From: Ottowia flava
GTDB lineage: Bacteria > Pseudomonadota > Gammaproteobacteria > Burkholderiales > Burkholderiaceae_C
Direction: 5' to 3'
NCBI RefSeq assembly: GCF_008017535.1
Contig: NZ_VRUA01000001.1
Location: forward strand, 186,001 to 250,000
DNA length: 64,000 bases
Part shown: positions 27,909 to 37,938 of the stretch, piece after piece
Numbering within the stretch: position 1 is the stretch's first letter
Layout: every line of letters starts with the position of its first letter
Notes under the pieces: generated by a model
The model's database searches: none
What the model was told of the DNA's origin: nothing
What the model saw: only the letters and a program-made list of their open reading frames with translations
Program-made: the position numbers and the translations under genes

Positions 27909-28886
27909 ATGCACGCCTGGCTTTGCGAAAACCCCATCGGCGTTGACGCCCTGACCTGGAAGGAGATGCCCACGCCCCAGCCGGCCAAGGGCCAGGTGCT
28001 GATCCGCATCCAGGCGGCCAGCCTGAACTTCCCCGACCTGCTGATCGTGCAGAACAAGTACCAGTTCAAGCCCGAATTGCCTTTCGTGCCCGGCTCCGAA
28101 TTCGCCGGCGTGGTCGAAGCCGTGGGCGAAGGCGTGACCAACGTCAAAGTCGGCCAGACCGTGGCCTGCCTGTCGGGCACGGGCGGCTTCGCCACGCACA
28201 CGCTGGCGCCCGCCAAGCTCTGCATGCCGCTGCCCGAGGGCTTTCCTGCCGTCGACGCCGCCGCCTTCATCATGATCTACGCCACCAGCCATCACGCGCT
28301 GCTGGACCGCGGGCAGCTGAAGCCCGGTGAAACCGTGCTGGTGCTGGGCGCGGCAGGCGGCGTGGGCATGTCGGCCATCCAGATCGCCAAGATCGCGGGC
28401 GCAAAAGTGATCGCCGCCGCCTCCACCGACGAGAAGTGCGCCTTCTGCCAATCGTTGGGGGCCGACGAAACCATCAACTACAGCACGCAGGACCTGCGCG
28501 AGCGCCTGAAGGAGTTGACGGGCGGAAAAGGCCCGGACGTGATCTACGACCCGGTCGGCGGCCCGTTCACCGAGCCGGCGTTCCGCTCGATCGCCTGGCG
28601 CGGACGGCATCTCGTCGTGGGTTTTGCCGCGGGCGAGATCCCGGCCATCAAGATCAACCTGGCCCTGGTCAAGGGCGCCAGCATCGTCGGCGTGTTCTGG
28701 GGCGACTTCGCCAAGCGGGAACCCGAAGCCAACGCCGCCATGATGCAGGAGCTGGCCACCTGGTACGCCCAGGGCAAGATCAAGCCCGTGATCGACCGTG
28801 AAATGCCCATGAGCGAGCTGAAAGCCGCCTACGCCCGCATGGGCTCGCGCGAGGTCAAGGGCAAGCTGGTGCTGGTCAACGAGTGA
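27909..28886 (+). CDS. NADPH:quinone oxidoreductase family protein
   Basis: A 325-residue zinc-independent MDR-superfamily reductase. It has a GroES-like N-terminal domain (PELPFVPGSEFAGVVEAVG) and a Rossmann domain with VLGAAGGVGMSAIQIAK (about 145-161). The zinc-ligand cysteines of alcohol dehydrogenases are missing, as in quinone oxidoreductases. The ATG at 27909 is preceded by GAGGAGA. It is divergent from surE. The natural substrate is unknown. Confidence 0.88.
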   Translation: MHAWLCENPIGVDALTWKEMPTPQPAKGQVLIRIQAASLNFPDLLIVQNKYQFKPELPFVPGSEFAGVVEAVGEGVTNVKVGQTVACLSGTGGFATHTLAPAKLCMPLPEGFPAVDAAAFIMIYATSHHALLDRGQLKPGETVLVLGAAGGVGMSAIQIAKIAGAKVIAAASTDEKCAFCQSLGADETINYSTQDLRERLKELTGGKGPDVIYDPVGGPFTEPAFRSIAWRGRHLVVGFAAGEIPAIKINLALVKGASIVGVFWGDFAKREPEANAAMMQELATWYAQGKIKPVIDREMPMSELKAAYARMGSREVKGKLVLVNE

Positions 28887-28981
28887 TGCCGTGGGCGGCC
28901 GCGCCACGCCCTGACGCGGCGTGCGCGGCAGTCAGCACCCCCCGCTTGGCAAGCCCGGCGCGACACGGCAAGATGGCCGCC

Positions 28982-29551
28982 ATGACCCGCACCGCCTCCA
29001 CCCTGTTCTCCAGCAGACACGCCCTGCTGGGCGCCCAGTTCGGCGCCCTGCTCCTGTTTGCGGCGCCCTGGGGCGCCCTAGCCCAGCCGACACCCGCCGC
29101 GTCGGCACCCCAGGCTGGGGCCAGCGCCCCGAAGGCGCCCGCCGGCCCGACGGCCCCCACCATCAAGCGCTGGGTGGATGAACGCGGCGTGGTGCACTTC
29201 AGCGATGCGCCGCCGCCGGCCAATGGCCGCCCGGCGTCGCGCGTGACCGACATCGCCACCGTGCCCCCCCTGGCGGCCAGCGAACAGTCGCGGGCGCGCG
29301 ACCTGATGCAGCAGTACCGCAATTACCTGGACCAGGAGCCTCAGGCGTCCGCCTCGGCCGCGTCCGCCGCGCGCCGCGCCACGGGGCCGTCTGCAAGCAA
29401 CCAGAGCTGCGCCGCGCAGTGGCAGCGTTATGGCGCGGCGTACCGCTGCCTGGACGGCTTTCGGGCTGCCAAGGGTGTGGTACGGCCTGAGGCCTTTGAG
29501 CGCTGCCCGGTGGTCAAGGAGCCGGACTGCCCCGCGCCGTCGTCCCCCTGA
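28982..29551 (+). CDS. DUF4124 domain secreted protein
   Basis: A 189-residue protein with a hydrophobic signal segment (GAQFGALLLFAAPWGALAQ), an Ala/Pro-rich linker, then a DUF4124 domain with IKRWVDERGVVHFSDAPPP. Four Cys residues are in the C-terminal half (QSCAAQW, YRCLDG, ERCPVVKEPDC) and could form disulfides. An in-frame ATG three codons upstream (28973) is equally possible; neither has a strong ribosome site. DUF4124 proteins are periplasmic and of unknown function. Confidence 0.8.
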   Translation: MTRTASTLFSSRHALLGAQFGALLLFAAPWGALAQPTPAASAPQAGASAPKAPAGPTAPTIKRWVDERGVVHFSDAPPPANGRPASRVTDIATVPPLAASEQSRARDLMQQYRNYLDQEPQASASAASAARRATGPSASNQSCAAQWQRYGAAYRCLDGFRAAKGVVRPEAFERCPVVKEPDCPAPSSP

Positions 29552-29660
29552 CACGCGGCCGCGCGGCCAACACCACAGGTGTGGGCCAAGGGCGTGACGA
29601 CGGGCATGCGAGGTGGTGCAAGGCCTCGACAGCTTCGGACCGACCAACCCGGTAAGCGCT

Positions 29661-29720
29661 CCTGAATTCATAGCTGCCTGCGTAGTCCCCTGTAGCGCCA
29701 GCGGCCGATTTGCTCAAGAA
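29661..29720 (+). repeat. Dispersed repeat, copy 10
   Basis: Core 29671-29711 reads TAGCTGCCTGCGTAGTCCC, then CTGTAGCGCCAGCGGCCGATTT. It lies between the DUF4124 gene and the 3' end of the broken deacetylase gene. Confidence 0.88.
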
Positions 29721-29725
29721 TCCTG

Positions 29726-30517
29726 TCAGCGCCGCGCGCCGTCCTGCACGCGGTAGTCCGGGTGCTCGCGCAGCGTCTGAAAGCAGAAACCCTGCGCTTT
29801 CAGGCCCACGATCCACGGCTCCAGCCCCACGGGCACCTGCGGCACTTGCCGCGACCAGGCGCCCAAGGGGACCGCCACCACGTCGCCTCCACGCACACGC
29901 GCCACGGCTTGGGCGATCTGTGGCTCCGTCGGGTCCTGGGCACCGGGTACACCCGTCAGAAAGCCGGGCGGCTGGCCATTGACCTGCGCGTAGCCGCACG
30001 CCTGGGCAGCCGCCAGCAGACGGGGCGAAGCCTTGCCGCCCGCGGCGCGGTACAGCGGCAGCGGGCGCGCACCGGTGACGTGCGCCAGCCGGTCGGCCGC
30101 CGCGCTGATGTTCTCGCAGTACCTGGCTGCGGGCCAGGTGAACGTGCGGCCGGCAAACGCCCCCAGCGTCGGACGCACGACGAACTGCGGGTTGCGGGCG
30201 CGCACGTCGCCGTGCGCGCGGCCAACGCGTGTCCTTCGGCTGCGCGCGCTTTCCACCAGGGCGCCCAGCTCGCGTCCAGGCTGTCACCCGAGGGGGTTGG
30301 GTGCATACCGGCTAAGAAGGTCGCACGCACCTTCTGGCGCTGCAGCACCACGGCGACCAGTGGCGCCACGTCCATGCTGCCGGTGTCAAAGGTCAGGTAA
30401 ACCGGCTTGTCGCAGGGCCAGTTCGGCCGCTTGCGCCATGGCCCCCGGTGCATGCGTCAGCAACGCAAGGCAGACGGCCAAGTGGCGCAACGAACGCGGG
30501 GAAGGGGGCAGCGTCAT
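29726..30517 (-). pseudogene. Polysaccharide deacetylase (NodB family), two frameshifts
   Basis: The signal peptide lies in one frame (30517 to about 30430, MTLPPSPRSLRHLAVCLALL to GAMAQ). The start of the NodB domain is in a second frame (about 30435-30235: CDKPVYLTFDTGSMDVAPLV to ARAAEGHALA). The rest returns to the first frame (about 30235-29726: QFVVRPTLGAFAGRTFTW to LREHPDYR). The two shifts compensate. The metal-binding HxxxxH block of the family, expected right after EGHA, is not recognisable at the second shift. Either the gene is dead or the sequence has two indel errors. The start overlaps the stop of the small membrane-protein gene. Confidence 0.75.
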
Positions 30518-30708
30518 CACCGCTGCTTGGAGGCCTTGCGCTCCCGCGCCCGGCGCTGCTGGCGCGTTTCGCTGGCCAGCTTGGCCGCGGCTTCCTTGTC
30601 GCGGCGCTTGGCGCGCCAACCGCGCGACAGGTAGCGGCCCAGCAGAAAACTGACCAGGCCGCCCACCGCCATCAGCAGCAGCCCGATGGGCGACAACTCG
30701 CCGCCCAT
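30517..30708 (-). CDS. Small single-TM protein
   Basis: A 63-residue protein with one membrane segment (PIGLLLMAVGGLVSFLLGRYL, about 6-26) followed by a highly basic, coiled-coil-like cytoplasmic tail (KRRDKEAAAKLASETRQQRR). It is coupled to parC (TGATG at 30706-30710) and to the downstream deacetylase gene by a second one-base overlap. A GTG one codon upstream is an alternative start. Function unknown. Confidence 0.72.
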   Translation of the reverse strand: MGGELSPIGLLLMAVGGLVSFLLGRYLSRGWRAKRRDKEAAAKLASETRQQRRARERKASKQR

Positions 30709-33104
30709 CACAGCACCCGCTGCACGTCGTTCGGCTTGAAGCCGAGGTCCGCCGCCTTGCCTTTGCGTCCGCGCGCGGCGCGGGCGTTGTTCAGACTGCG
30801 GATTTCCAGGGTTTCTTCACGCGCCTTGCCGCCTCGGCCGATGCCGCTGATGCGCACGCTGCGGGTGTAGGCGGCGGCGCCGGCCAGCCGGTCCTTGTCT
30901 TCCAGGTCGATCAGGGTCAGGCCGCGGCCGCCCTTTTCCATCAGCTTCAGTTCAGCGATCTCGAACGTCAGGATGCGGCCGCCCGTGGAAGCGCAGGCCA
31001 CGTGCGAGGTTGCTACACTTTGCATAGCTTGCTGCGCAGACCCCTCAAGGGCTGAAGGCAGATATTGCTTGGGATCCCAGGCCGCGAGCGATGGCCGGCA
31101 GATCTGCTCGCCCTCGCCCACACTGATGAAGGCCTTGCCGCCGCGCTGGCGCGACAGCATGTGTTCCACCCGCGCCAGAAAGCCGTAGCCGCCCGAGCCC
31201 GACAGCAGCAGCGTCGCACCCTCCGGCCCGGCAAAGAAGTGCATGGGCTGCGTGCCGCTGTCCAGGTCGATCAGCGTAGTGATCGGCTGGCCGTCGCCGC
31301 GCCCACCCGGCAGGTTGGCCACCGCCACGGTGTAGACGCGGCCGTTGCTGCCGAAGACCAGCAGGTTGTCCACGGTGCGGCATTCGAACGTGCTGTACAG
31401 CCCGTCGCCCGCCTTGAAGGCGAAGCCCGCCGCATCGTGCCCGTGGCCCTGACGCGCGCGCACCCAGCCTTTTTCGCTGATGACGACGGTGACGGGTTCG
31501 TCCACCACTTTCACTTCGGCCACGGCCTTCTTTTCGGCCTGGATCAGCGTGCGGCGCTCGTCGGCGAAGACCTTGGCGTCGGCCTCGATCTCCTTGACCA
31601 TCAGGCGACGCAGGCTGGCGGGGCTGCCCAGGATGTCTTCCAGACTGCCCTGGTCCTTGCGCAGCTCGGCCAATTCCTGCTCGATCTTGATGGCTTCCAG
31701 GCGCGCCAGTTGGCGCAGCCGGATGTCGAGGATGTCGTCGGCCTGCCGGTCGGAGAGGTTGAAGCGGGCGATCAGCGCGGCCTTGGGCTCGTCGCTCTCG
31801 CGGATGATGGCGATCACCTCGTCGATGTTCAGCAGCACCAGCTGCCGGCCTTCGAGGATGTGGATGCGGTCCAGCACCTTCTGCAGGCGGTGCTGGCTGC
31901 GGCGCGTGATGGTGGTCTGGCGGAATTCGATCCACTCGGTCAGCATATCGCGCAGCGACTTCTGCACCGGCTTGCCGTCCAGGCCCACGCAGGTCAGGTT
32001 GATCGAAGCGGAGGTTTCCAGGCTGGTGTGCGCCAGCAGCGTACGCGCCAGCTCTTCTTGGCCGATGGTGCGGCTCTTGGGCTCGAACACGATGCGCACG
32101 GCGGCGTCCTTGCTCGATTCGTCGCGCACCTCGTCCAGCACCGCCAGCACCGTCGCCTTGAGCTGGTTCTGCTCCTGCGTCAGCGCCTTCTTGCCGTTCT
32201 TGACCTTGGGGTTGGTCAGATCTTCAATTTCTTCCAGCACCTTCTGGGTGCTGACGCCCGGTGGCAACTCGGTCACCACCAGCTGCCACTGGCCGCGCGC
32301 CAGGTCCTCTATCTTCCAGCGCGCGCGCACCTTCAGGCTGCCGCGGCCCGAGCGGTAGGCGTCCTGGATGTCGCTGGCAGTGCTGATGATCTGGCCGCCG
32401 CCCGGGTAGTCGGGGCCGGGGACCAGCGTGAACAGCTCGTCGTCGCTCAGCTTGGCGTTCTTGACCAGGGCGACACAGGCGTCGGCCACTTCGCGCAGGT
32501 TGTGGCTGGGGATCTCGGTGGCCATGCCAACCGCGATGCCGCTGGCGCCGTTGAGCAGCGCGAACGGCAGGCGCGCGGGCAGCTGGCGCGGCTCTTCCTC
32601 GCGGCCGTCGTAGTTGGGCTGGAAATCGACCGTGCCTTCGTCGATCTCCTCCAGCAGCAGCCGGGTGATCCTGGACAGGCGCGCCTCGGTGTAGCGCATG
32701 GCGGCGGCGCCGTCGCCGTCGCGGCTGCCGAAGTTGCCCTGGCCGTCGACCAGCGGGTAGCGCAGCGAGAAGTCCTGCGCCATGCGCACCAGCGCGTCGT
32801 AGGCCGCGGTGTCGCCGTGCGGGTGGAACTTGCCCAGCACGTCGCCCACCACACGGGCGCTCTTGACGGGGGACGCCGCGGTGTTGCCGCCGGTGCCGCC
32901 ATAGCCCAGACCCATCTGGTCCATGACGTACAGGATGCGGCGCTGCACCGGCTTCTGGCCGTCGGCCACATCGGGCAAGGCGCGCCCCTTGACCACCGAC
33001 AAGGCGTATTCGAGGTAGGCGCGCTGCGCATAGGTGGCCAACGGCAGGTCGTCAGCCGACCCGTCATCGCCCCCGGCCAGATCGAGGACCGTTTGATCGT
33101 TCAT
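30708..33104 (-). CDS. parC: DNA topoisomerase IV subunit A
   Basis: A 798-residue ParC. It has the N-terminal breakage-reunion domain with [15 protein letters not shown], the active-site Tyr in [10 protein letters not shown], the coiled-coil tower and a C-terminal beta-propeller-like domain. With ParE it decatenates daughter chromosomes. At the positions of E. coli S80 and E84 it has Thr and Asp ([10 protein letters not shown]). Residues about 677-698 ([19 protein letters not shown]) are an in-frame dispersed repeat inside the C-terminal domain. It follows slt by 24 bp in a parE-slt-parC run. Confidence 0.96.
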   Translation of the reverse strand: MNDQTVLDLAGGDDGSADDLPLATYAQRAYLEYALSVVKGRALPDVADGQKPVQRRILYVMDQMGLGYGGTGGNTAASPVKSARVVGDVLGKFHPHGDTAAYDALVRMAQDFSLRYPLVDGQGNFGSRDGDGAAAMRYTEARLSRITRLLLEEIDEGTVDFQPNYDGREEEPRQLPARLPFALLNGASGIAVGMATEIPSHNLREVADACVALVKNAKLSDDELFTLVPGPDYPGGGQIISTASDIQDAYRSGRGSLKVRARWKIEDLARGQWQLVVTELPPGVSTQKVLEEIEDLTNPKVKNGKKALTQEQNQLKATVLAVLDEVRDESSKDAAVRIVFEPKSRTIGQEELARTLLAHTSLETSASINLTCVGLDGKPVQKSLRDMLTEWIEFRQTTITRRSQHRLQKVLDRIHILEGRQLVLLNIDEVIAIIRESDEPKAALIARFNLSDRQADDILDIRLRQLARLEAIKIEQELAELRKDQGSLEDILGSPASLRRLMVKEIEADAKVFADERRTLIQAEKKAVAEVKVVDEPVTVVISEKGWVRARQGHGHDAAGFAFKAGDGLYSTFECRTVDNLLVFGSNGRVYTVAVANLPGGRGDGQPITTLIDLDSGTQPMHFFAGPEGATLLLSGSGGYGFLARVEHMLSRQRGGKAFISVGEGEQICRPSLAAWDPKQYLPSALEGSAQQAMQSVATSHVACASTGGRILTFEIAELKLMEKGGRGLTLIDLEDKDRLAGAAAYTRSVRISGIGRGGKAREETLEIRSLNNARAARGRKGKAADLGFKPNDVQRVL
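31009..31072 (+). repeat. Dispersed repeat, copy 11 (inside parC)
   Basis: Core 31025-31065 reads TAGCTTGCTGCGCAGACCC, then CTCAAGGGCTGAAGGCAGATAT. It is antisense to parC and translated in frame. Confidence 0.88.
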
Positions 33105-33128
33105 TCAGGGAAAAATCGAAAAAAGAGA

Positions 33129-34163
33129 CTATTCGCCGCCCGCGGGGCTGCTAGGGGTGGTGCGGTACACCACCGGCACCCAGCCCGTATCGACCGGGGT
33201 GGCCGCGGACGGTGCCGGGGTTTCGGCCGGCGCGGCGCGGCCCTTGGCGGGGCTGCCGCCCAGTTCGACGCGCACGCGGCCGCCGACCTTGCCGGCGGCG
33301 CGTGCCACCGGCGCACTGTTGCTGCCAACACCGCTGCTGGCCACGGCGACCGTGGCATCCGGCTTGAATGCGCCGTACAAGCCCATCACCGTACGCACGT
33401 AGCCCTGGGTTTCCTTGTAGTTCGGAATCCTGTTGCCGGCGCGCTGCACCGCACCTTCACCGGCGTTGTACGCGGCCACGGCCAGCGCAGTCTCGCCCTT
33501 GAACAGCTTGAGCAGGTAGGCCAGGTAGCGGGCCCCGGCGAAGACGTTGGTGCGCGGGTCGGTCAGCTTCTGTTCGACGCTTTGCGCGGCAATCGGTTGG
33601 CCTTTGCGGTCCTTGCGGCCTTCGCGGTCGGCGCTCACGCCGTACATCACGGCCGTGGTCGGCAGCAGCTGCATCAGGCCAACCGCGCCCTTGGGCGATA
33701 CCGCCGCTGGGTCAAAGCCGGATTCGGCAGCGACCACCGCCTTCAGCAGTTCGTAGTCCACCGCGTGCTGCTTGGCCGCCGCGCGCAAATGCTTTTGCAC
33801 CGCCTTGTAGCTGCGCGAATCGTCGATGGCTGCAAAGCGCTGCGGCACCTTGAACGCCGGTGCGCCCTGACCTGCCACGCCGGGCGTGCGCAGGCCCATG
33901 ACGCCCGCACGGGCGACCGCGCCGGGGTTGGCCAGGCGGGTCTCGGCAGTCAGGCTCAGCCTGGAGACATCGCTGCCCTTGAAGTACAGCTGGTAGCGCT
34001 CGTCGATCTTCTCCGCGGCGAAATGGGTCACACCCTGCTCGTCCACGTAGCTCCACAGATCGGCGCGCGCCGAGGCGTGGCCCAGAACCAGCACCAGCGC
34101 AACGGCTGGCGCCAGCAACGACGACGCCCGGCGCGCCCACGCGCGCAACGACGGCAATGACAT
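33129..34163 (-). CDS. Lytic transglycosylase (SLT domain) with DUF4124 region
   Basis: A 344-residue exported protein: signal peptide ending ARA, a DUF4124-like part (DLWSYVDEQGVTHFAAEKID), then a SLT domain with the catalytic Glu in VVAAESGFDPAAVSPKGAVG, LMQLLP, YNAGEGAV and the final YVRTVMGLYG. The C-terminus is a Pro/Ala-rich tail. It cleaves peptidoglycan between MurNAc and GlcNAc. The position between parE and parC is conserved in relatives and suggests co-expression; no functional link is known. Confidence 0.92.
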   Translation of the reverse strand: MSLPSLRAWARRASSLLAPAVALVLVLGHASARADLWSYVDEQGVTHFAAEKIDERYQLYFKGSDVSRLSLTAETRLANPGAVARAGVMGLRTPGVAGQGAPAFKVPQRFAAIDDSRSYKAVQKHLRAAAKQHAVDYELLKAVVAAESGFDPAAVSPKGAVGLMQLLPTTAVMYGVSADREGRKDRKGQPIAAQSVEQKLTDPRTNVFAGARYLAYLLKLFKGETALAVAAYNAGEGAVQRAGNRIPNYKETQGYVRTVMGLYGAFKPDATVAVASSGVGSNSAPVARAAGKVGGRVRVELGGSPAKGRAAPAETPAPSAATPVDTGWVPVVYRTTPSSPAGGE

Positions 34164-34182
34164 AGTGCTTTCGCGATCCCGA

Positions 34183-36162
34183 CTAGATGTCGATTTCCAC
34201 GGCGTCGCCGTGCAGTTCCATGAGCTCGCGTCGCGCGGCGGCTTCGCCCTTGCCCATGAGTTTGGTCATTTCGGCCGCTGTCTGGTTGAAGTCAAACGGC
34301 CCCAATTGCACCGGCATGAGCCGGCGGGTGTCCGGATTGAGCGTGGTTTCCCACAAATGTTCCGCGTTCATTTCACCCAGCCCCTTGAAGCGGCTGATGC
34401 TCCATTTTCCCTCAGGCACGCCATCTTTGCGTAACTTATCGAGAATGGCGGTCAATTCCCCTTCATCCAGCGCGTACATCTTGGCGGCGGGTTTCTTGCC
34501 CCGGGCCGGCGCGTCCACCCGGAAGAGCGGCGGCCGGGCCACGAACACATGCCCGGCCTCGATCAGCTTGGGGAAGTGCCGGAAGAACAGGGTCAGCAAC
34601 AGCACCTGGATGTGCGAGCCGTCCACGTCCGCGTCCGACAGCACGCAGATCTTGCCGTAGCGCAGACCGGACAGGTCGGGCGTGTCGGTCGGGCCATGCG
34701 GGTCGACGCCGATGGCGACCGAAATGTCGTGGATCTCGGTGTTCTTGAACAGCAGGTCGCGGTCGACCTCCCAGGTGTTCAGCACCTTGCCGCGCAGGGG
34801 CAGCACGGCCTGGGTCTCCTTGTCGCGACCCATCTTGGCCGAGCCGCCGGCCGAATCGCCCTCGACCAGGAACACCTCGTTGTGGGCGATGTCGCGGCTT
34901 TCGCAGTCCGTGAGCTTGCCGGGCAGCACGGCGACGCCGCTGCCCTTGCGCTTTTCGACCTTCTGCCCGGCGCGCTGGCGGGTCTGTGCGGCCTTGATGG
35001 CCAGCTCGGCCAGCCGCTTGCCGTAGTCGACGTGCTGGTTCAGCCAGAGTTCGAGCGCCGGGCGCACATAGCCCGACACCAGGCGCAGCGCGTCACGCGA
35101 GTTCAGGCGCTCCTTGATCTGGCCCTGGAACTGGGGGTCCAGCACCTTGGCCGACAGCACATAGCTGGCGCGCGCAAACACGTCCTCCGGCATCAGCTTG
35201 ACGCCCTTGGGCAGCAGCGCATGCAGCTCGATGAAGCTTTTCACGGCCTGGAACAGCCCGTCGCGCAAACCGCTGTCGTGCGTGCCGCCGGCGGTGGTCG
35301 GGATCAGGTTGACGTAGCTCTCGCGCACCGGCTGGCCGTCTTCGGTGAAGGCGACGGCCCATTGGGCGCCCTCGCCTTCGGCAAAGTTCTCGGCGTTCCC
35401 GTCGGCGTAGCCCTCACCCTCAAAGATCGGGATCACCGCATCGACCGGCAGCGTCTGCTCCAGGTAGTCGCGCAGACCGCCCTTGTACTGCCAGCTCTGG
35501 GTGTCCTTCTTCTTTTCGTCGGCCAGCTGCACCGTCACGCCGGGCATCAGCACGGCCTTGCTGCGCAGCAGGTGGACCAGCTCGCCCATCGGCAGCGTGG
35601 CCGATTCGAAGTACTTCGGGTCCGGCCAGACACGCACCGTGGTGCCCTGCTTGCGGTCGCCCTCGCCCTGTTTGCGCAGCGCCAGCTTCTCGATCACGTC
35701 GCCGCCCGAGAACACCATGGTCGCGACCTGGCCTTCGCGGTGGCTGGTGACTTCCATGCGCTGGGCCAGCGCGTTGGTCACGCTGACGCCCACGCCGTGC
35801 AGGCCGCCGGAAAAGCTGTAGGCGCCGCCCTGGCCCTTGTCGAACTTGCCGCCCGCATGCAGGCGAGTGAAGACCAGTTCAAGCACCGGCGCCTTCTCTT
35901 CGGGGTGCAGGCCGAAGGGAATACCGCGCCCGTCGTCTTCCACGCTGACCGAACCGTCGGCGTGCAACGTGACCTTGAATTTCTTGCCGAAGCCCGCCAG
36001 CGCCTCGTCGGCGGCGTTGTCGATGACTTCCTGGATAACGTGCAGCGGGTTGTCCGTGCGGGTGTACATGCCCGGGCGCTGCTTGACGGGCTCGAGCCCC
36101 TTCAGGACGCGGATCGAACCCTCGGAATAGCCCGTTTCAGTGGGCGTTGTCGGTTTGGCCAT
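34183..36162 (-). CDS. parE: DNA topoisomerase IV subunit B
   Basis: A 659-residue GHKL ATPase. It shows the Bergerat-fold motifs EVIDNAADEALAG, DDGRGIPFGLH and GGLHGVGVSVTNAL, and the TOPRIM motifs EGDSAGGSAKMGRD and LSDADVDGSHI. The C-terminus ends EIDI, as is usual for ParE. The ATG at 36162 (MAKPTTPTETGYSEGS) is preceded by GGGGGTT; the open frame extends 31 codons upstream but without conservation. Probable operon parE-slt-parC. Confidence 0.96.
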   Translation of the reverse strand: MAKPTTPTETGYSEGSIRVLKGLEPVKQRPGMYTRTDNPLHVIQEVIDNAADEALAGFGKKFKVTLHADGSVSVEDDGRGIPFGLHPEEKAPVLELVFTRLHAGGKFDKGQGGAYSFSGGLHGVGVSVTNALAQRMEVTSHREGQVATMVFSGGDVIEKLALRKQGEGDRKQGTTVRVWPDPKYFESATLPMGELVHLLRSKAVLMPGVTVQLADEKKKDTQSWQYKGGLRDYLEQTLPVDAVIPIFEGEGYADGNAENFAEGEGAQWAVAFTEDGQPVRESYVNLIPTTAGGTHDSGLRDGLFQAVKSFIELHALLPKGVKLMPEDVFARASYVLSAKVLDPQFQGQIKERLNSRDALRLVSGYVRPALELWLNQHVDYGKRLAELAIKAAQTRQRAGQKVEKRKGSGVAVLPGKLTDCESRDIAHNEVFLVEGDSAGGSAKMGRDKETQAVLPLRGKVLNTWEVDRDLLFKNTEIHDISVAIGVDPHGPTDTPDLSGLRYGKICVLSDADVDGSHIQVLLLTLFFRHFPKLIEAGHVFVARPPLFRVDAPARGKKPAAKMYALDEGELTAILDKLRKDGVPEGKWSISRFKGLGEMNAEHLWETTLNPDTRRLMPVQLGPFDFNQTAAEMTKLMGKGEAAARRELMELHGDAVEIDI

Positions 36163-36259
36163 AACCCCCCATTTTACCCCGCACGGCGGCCAGGCGCTGT
36201 ATGCAAACCCAGTCCAGACTTTGAATATCCCCGCAATACTTCCAAAAGAAATCACGCTC

Positions 36260-36308
36260 CCGCGCTACACTGATCTGCGCAGGCAGCTATCAATTTTGCA
36301 GTTTTGAG
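36260..36308 (-). repeat. Dispersed repeat, copy 12 (partial)
   Basis: Minus-strand reading TAGCTGCCTGCGCAGATCA, then GTGTAGCGCG; the GGCCGATTT half is missing. It is located between parE and the methyltransferase gene. Confidence 0.8.
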
Positions 36309-36318
36309 TAACCCGACC

Positions 36319-36894
36319 ATGTCTTCTTCCACCGCCCATGGCAGCCAGGCGCCATCACCTTGGGTGCGCCGCTTCGCCCCGCTGATCGCGCCCGGCGCCA
36401 GCGTGCTGGATGTGGCCTGCGGCCATGGGCGCCACCTGCGCTGGTTGGCCGAACAGGGCTTTCGCCTGACCGGCGTCGACCGGGATGCAGAGGCCATCGC
36501 CGCGCTGCAAGGCCTGGGCGAGGTGCTGCAGGCCGATATCGAATCGGGCAGTTGGCCCCTGCCCGGCCGCCGCTTTGGCGCCGTGGTCGTCACCCACTAC
36601 CTGTGGCGCCCGTTGATGCCCACCATGCTCGACAGCGTTGCCGAAGGCGGCGTGCTGATCTACGAGACCTTCGCGGCCGGCAATGCAACCGTCGGCAAGC
36701 CGTCGCGCCCGGACTTCCTGCTGCAGCCCGGCGAATTGCTGCGCTGGTGCGGGCGCCCCGACTGGCGCGTCATCGCCTACGAAGACGGGTTTGTCGACGC
36801 GCCGGAACGCTTCATCCAGCGCATTGCCGCCGTCCGCACGCCGATCCCCGCGAGCGCCGCCGACCAGCCCGTGGAACGTTATCCGCTGAGCTGA
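36319..36894 (+). CDS. Class I SAM-dependent methyltransferase
   Basis: A 191-residue methyltransferase with motif I VLDVACGHGRHLRWL (about 29-43), acidic motif II (VDRDAEAI) and a THYLWRP post-motif typical of small SAM enzymes of the tellurite-resistance-like group. The ATG at 36319 is used because the upstream TTG at 36304 has no support; no good ribosome site is seen. The substrate is unknown. It is divergent from parE. Confidence 0.82.
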   Translation: MSSSTAHGSQAPSPWVRRFAPLIAPGASVLDVACGHGRHLRWLAEQGFRLTGVDRDAEAIAALQGLGEVLQADIESGSWPLPGRRFGAVVVTHYLWRPLMPTMLDSVAEGGVLIYETFAAGNATVGKPSRPDFLLQPGELLRWCGRPDWRVIAYEDGFVDAPERFIQRIAAVRTPIPASAADQPVERYPLS

Positions 36895-36986
36895 CTCTTA
36901 AACCACTGCGCTTTCCCCGCGGCACTGTTACAGAACCGGTGCCAGCACACTAAAATGCGCGTTTTCCGCCGAATTCCTCGCCATCC

Positions 36987-37871
36987 ATGACCCCCATCAC
37001 TGGCAGCATCGTTGCGCTGGCCACCCCCATGCATGAAGACGGCAGCGTTGACTACCCCACGCTGCGCCAACTCATCGACTGGCATATCGCCGAAGGCACC
37101 GACTGCATCGGCGTTGTGGGCACCACGGGCGAATCGCCCACGGTGAACGTCGAAGAGCACCAGGAAATCATCCGCGTGTCGGTCGAGCAGGCCAAGGGCC
37201 GCGTGCCGATCATGGCCGGCTGCGGCGCCAACTCGACGGCCGAGGCGATCGAGCTGGCGCGCTACGCCAAAAAGGTCGGCGCCGACTGCCAGCTGCAGGT
37301 CGTGCCCTACTACAACAAGCCCACGCAAGAGGGCCAGTACCAGCACTTCAAGGCGATCGCCGAAGCCGTGGGCGACCTGCCCATGGTGCTGTACAACGTG
37401 CCCGGCCGCAGCGTAGCCGATATGCTGCACGACACCGTGCTGCGCCTGGCGCAGGTGCCGGGCATCGTCGGCATCAAGGAAGCCACCGGCAACATCGAGC
37501 GCGCGCAGTGGCTGATCCGCGACGTGCCCAAGAACTTTGCCGTCTATTCCGGCGACGACCCCACCGCCGTCGCGCTGATGCTGTGCGGCGGCCAGGGCAA
37601 CATCAGCGTCACCGCCAACGTGGCGCCGCGTCTGATGCACGAGCTGTGCGTGGCCGCCATCGCCGGCGATCGCCAGAAGGCGATGGACATCCAGTTCAAG
37701 CTGATGCCGGTGCACAAGCAGCTGTTTGTCGAAGCCAATCCGATCCCCGTGAAGTGGGCGATGGCGCGGATGGGCCTGTGCGGCCCGACCATGCGCCTGC
37801 CCATGACGCCGCTGTCGACGGCCAATGAGCCGGTGGTCGAAGCCGCCCTGAAAAGCGCCGGCTTGCTCTGA
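36987..37871 (+). CDS. dapA: 4-hydroxy-tetrahydrodipicolinate synthase
   Basis: DapA condenses pyruvate and aspartate semialdehyde in lysine and diaminopimelate synthesis. The 294-residue TIM barrel has Schiff-base K164 (GIKEATGN), Y136 (LYNVPGR), R141 and the GTTGES loop with T46 and T47. The ATG at 36987 gives the canonical [15 protein letters not shown]. It is followed by bamC after a dispersed repeat. Confidence 0.97.
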   Translation: MTPITGSIVALATPMHEDGSVDYPTLRQLIDWHIAEGTDCIGVVGTTGESPTVNVEEHQEIIRVSVEQAKGRVPIMAGCGANSTAEAIELARYAKKVGADCQLQVVPYYNKPTQEGQYQHFKAIAEAVGDLPMVLYNVPGRSVADMLHDTVLRLAQVPGIVGIKEATGNIERAQWLIRDVPKNFAVYSGDDPTAVALMLCGGQGNISVTANVAPRLMHELCVAAIAGDRQKAMDIQFKLMPVHKQLFVEANPIPVKWAMARMGLCGPTMRLPMTPLSTANEPVVEAALKSAGLL

Positions 37872-37925
37872 TTTTGCTAGCTGGTCGCGCAGATTGATGT
37901 AGGGCCAGCGCCCGATTTCCCTCCA
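37870..37925 (+). repeat. Dispersed repeat, copy 13
   Basis: Core 37878-37918 reads TAGCTGGTCGCGCAGATTG, then ATGTAGGGCCAGCGCCCGATTT. It lies directly between dapA and bamC, ending just before the bamC ribosome site. Confidence 0.9.
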
Positions 37926-37938
37926 AAGGAACGCACAC

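Noticed and set aside
31065-34160. A very long open frame (1031 codons) on the plus strand opposite parC and slt
   Set aside because: It lies antisense to two unmistakable genes, and its composition (His/Gln/Arg/Ala-rich) is what GC-rich codon structure produces on the opposite strand.
34160-34200. A stretch near the parE stop resembling the dispersed repeat (ATAGTGCTTTCGCGATCC)
   Set aside because: The parE end EIDI is universal, and the match to the repeat core is too weak to call a copy.
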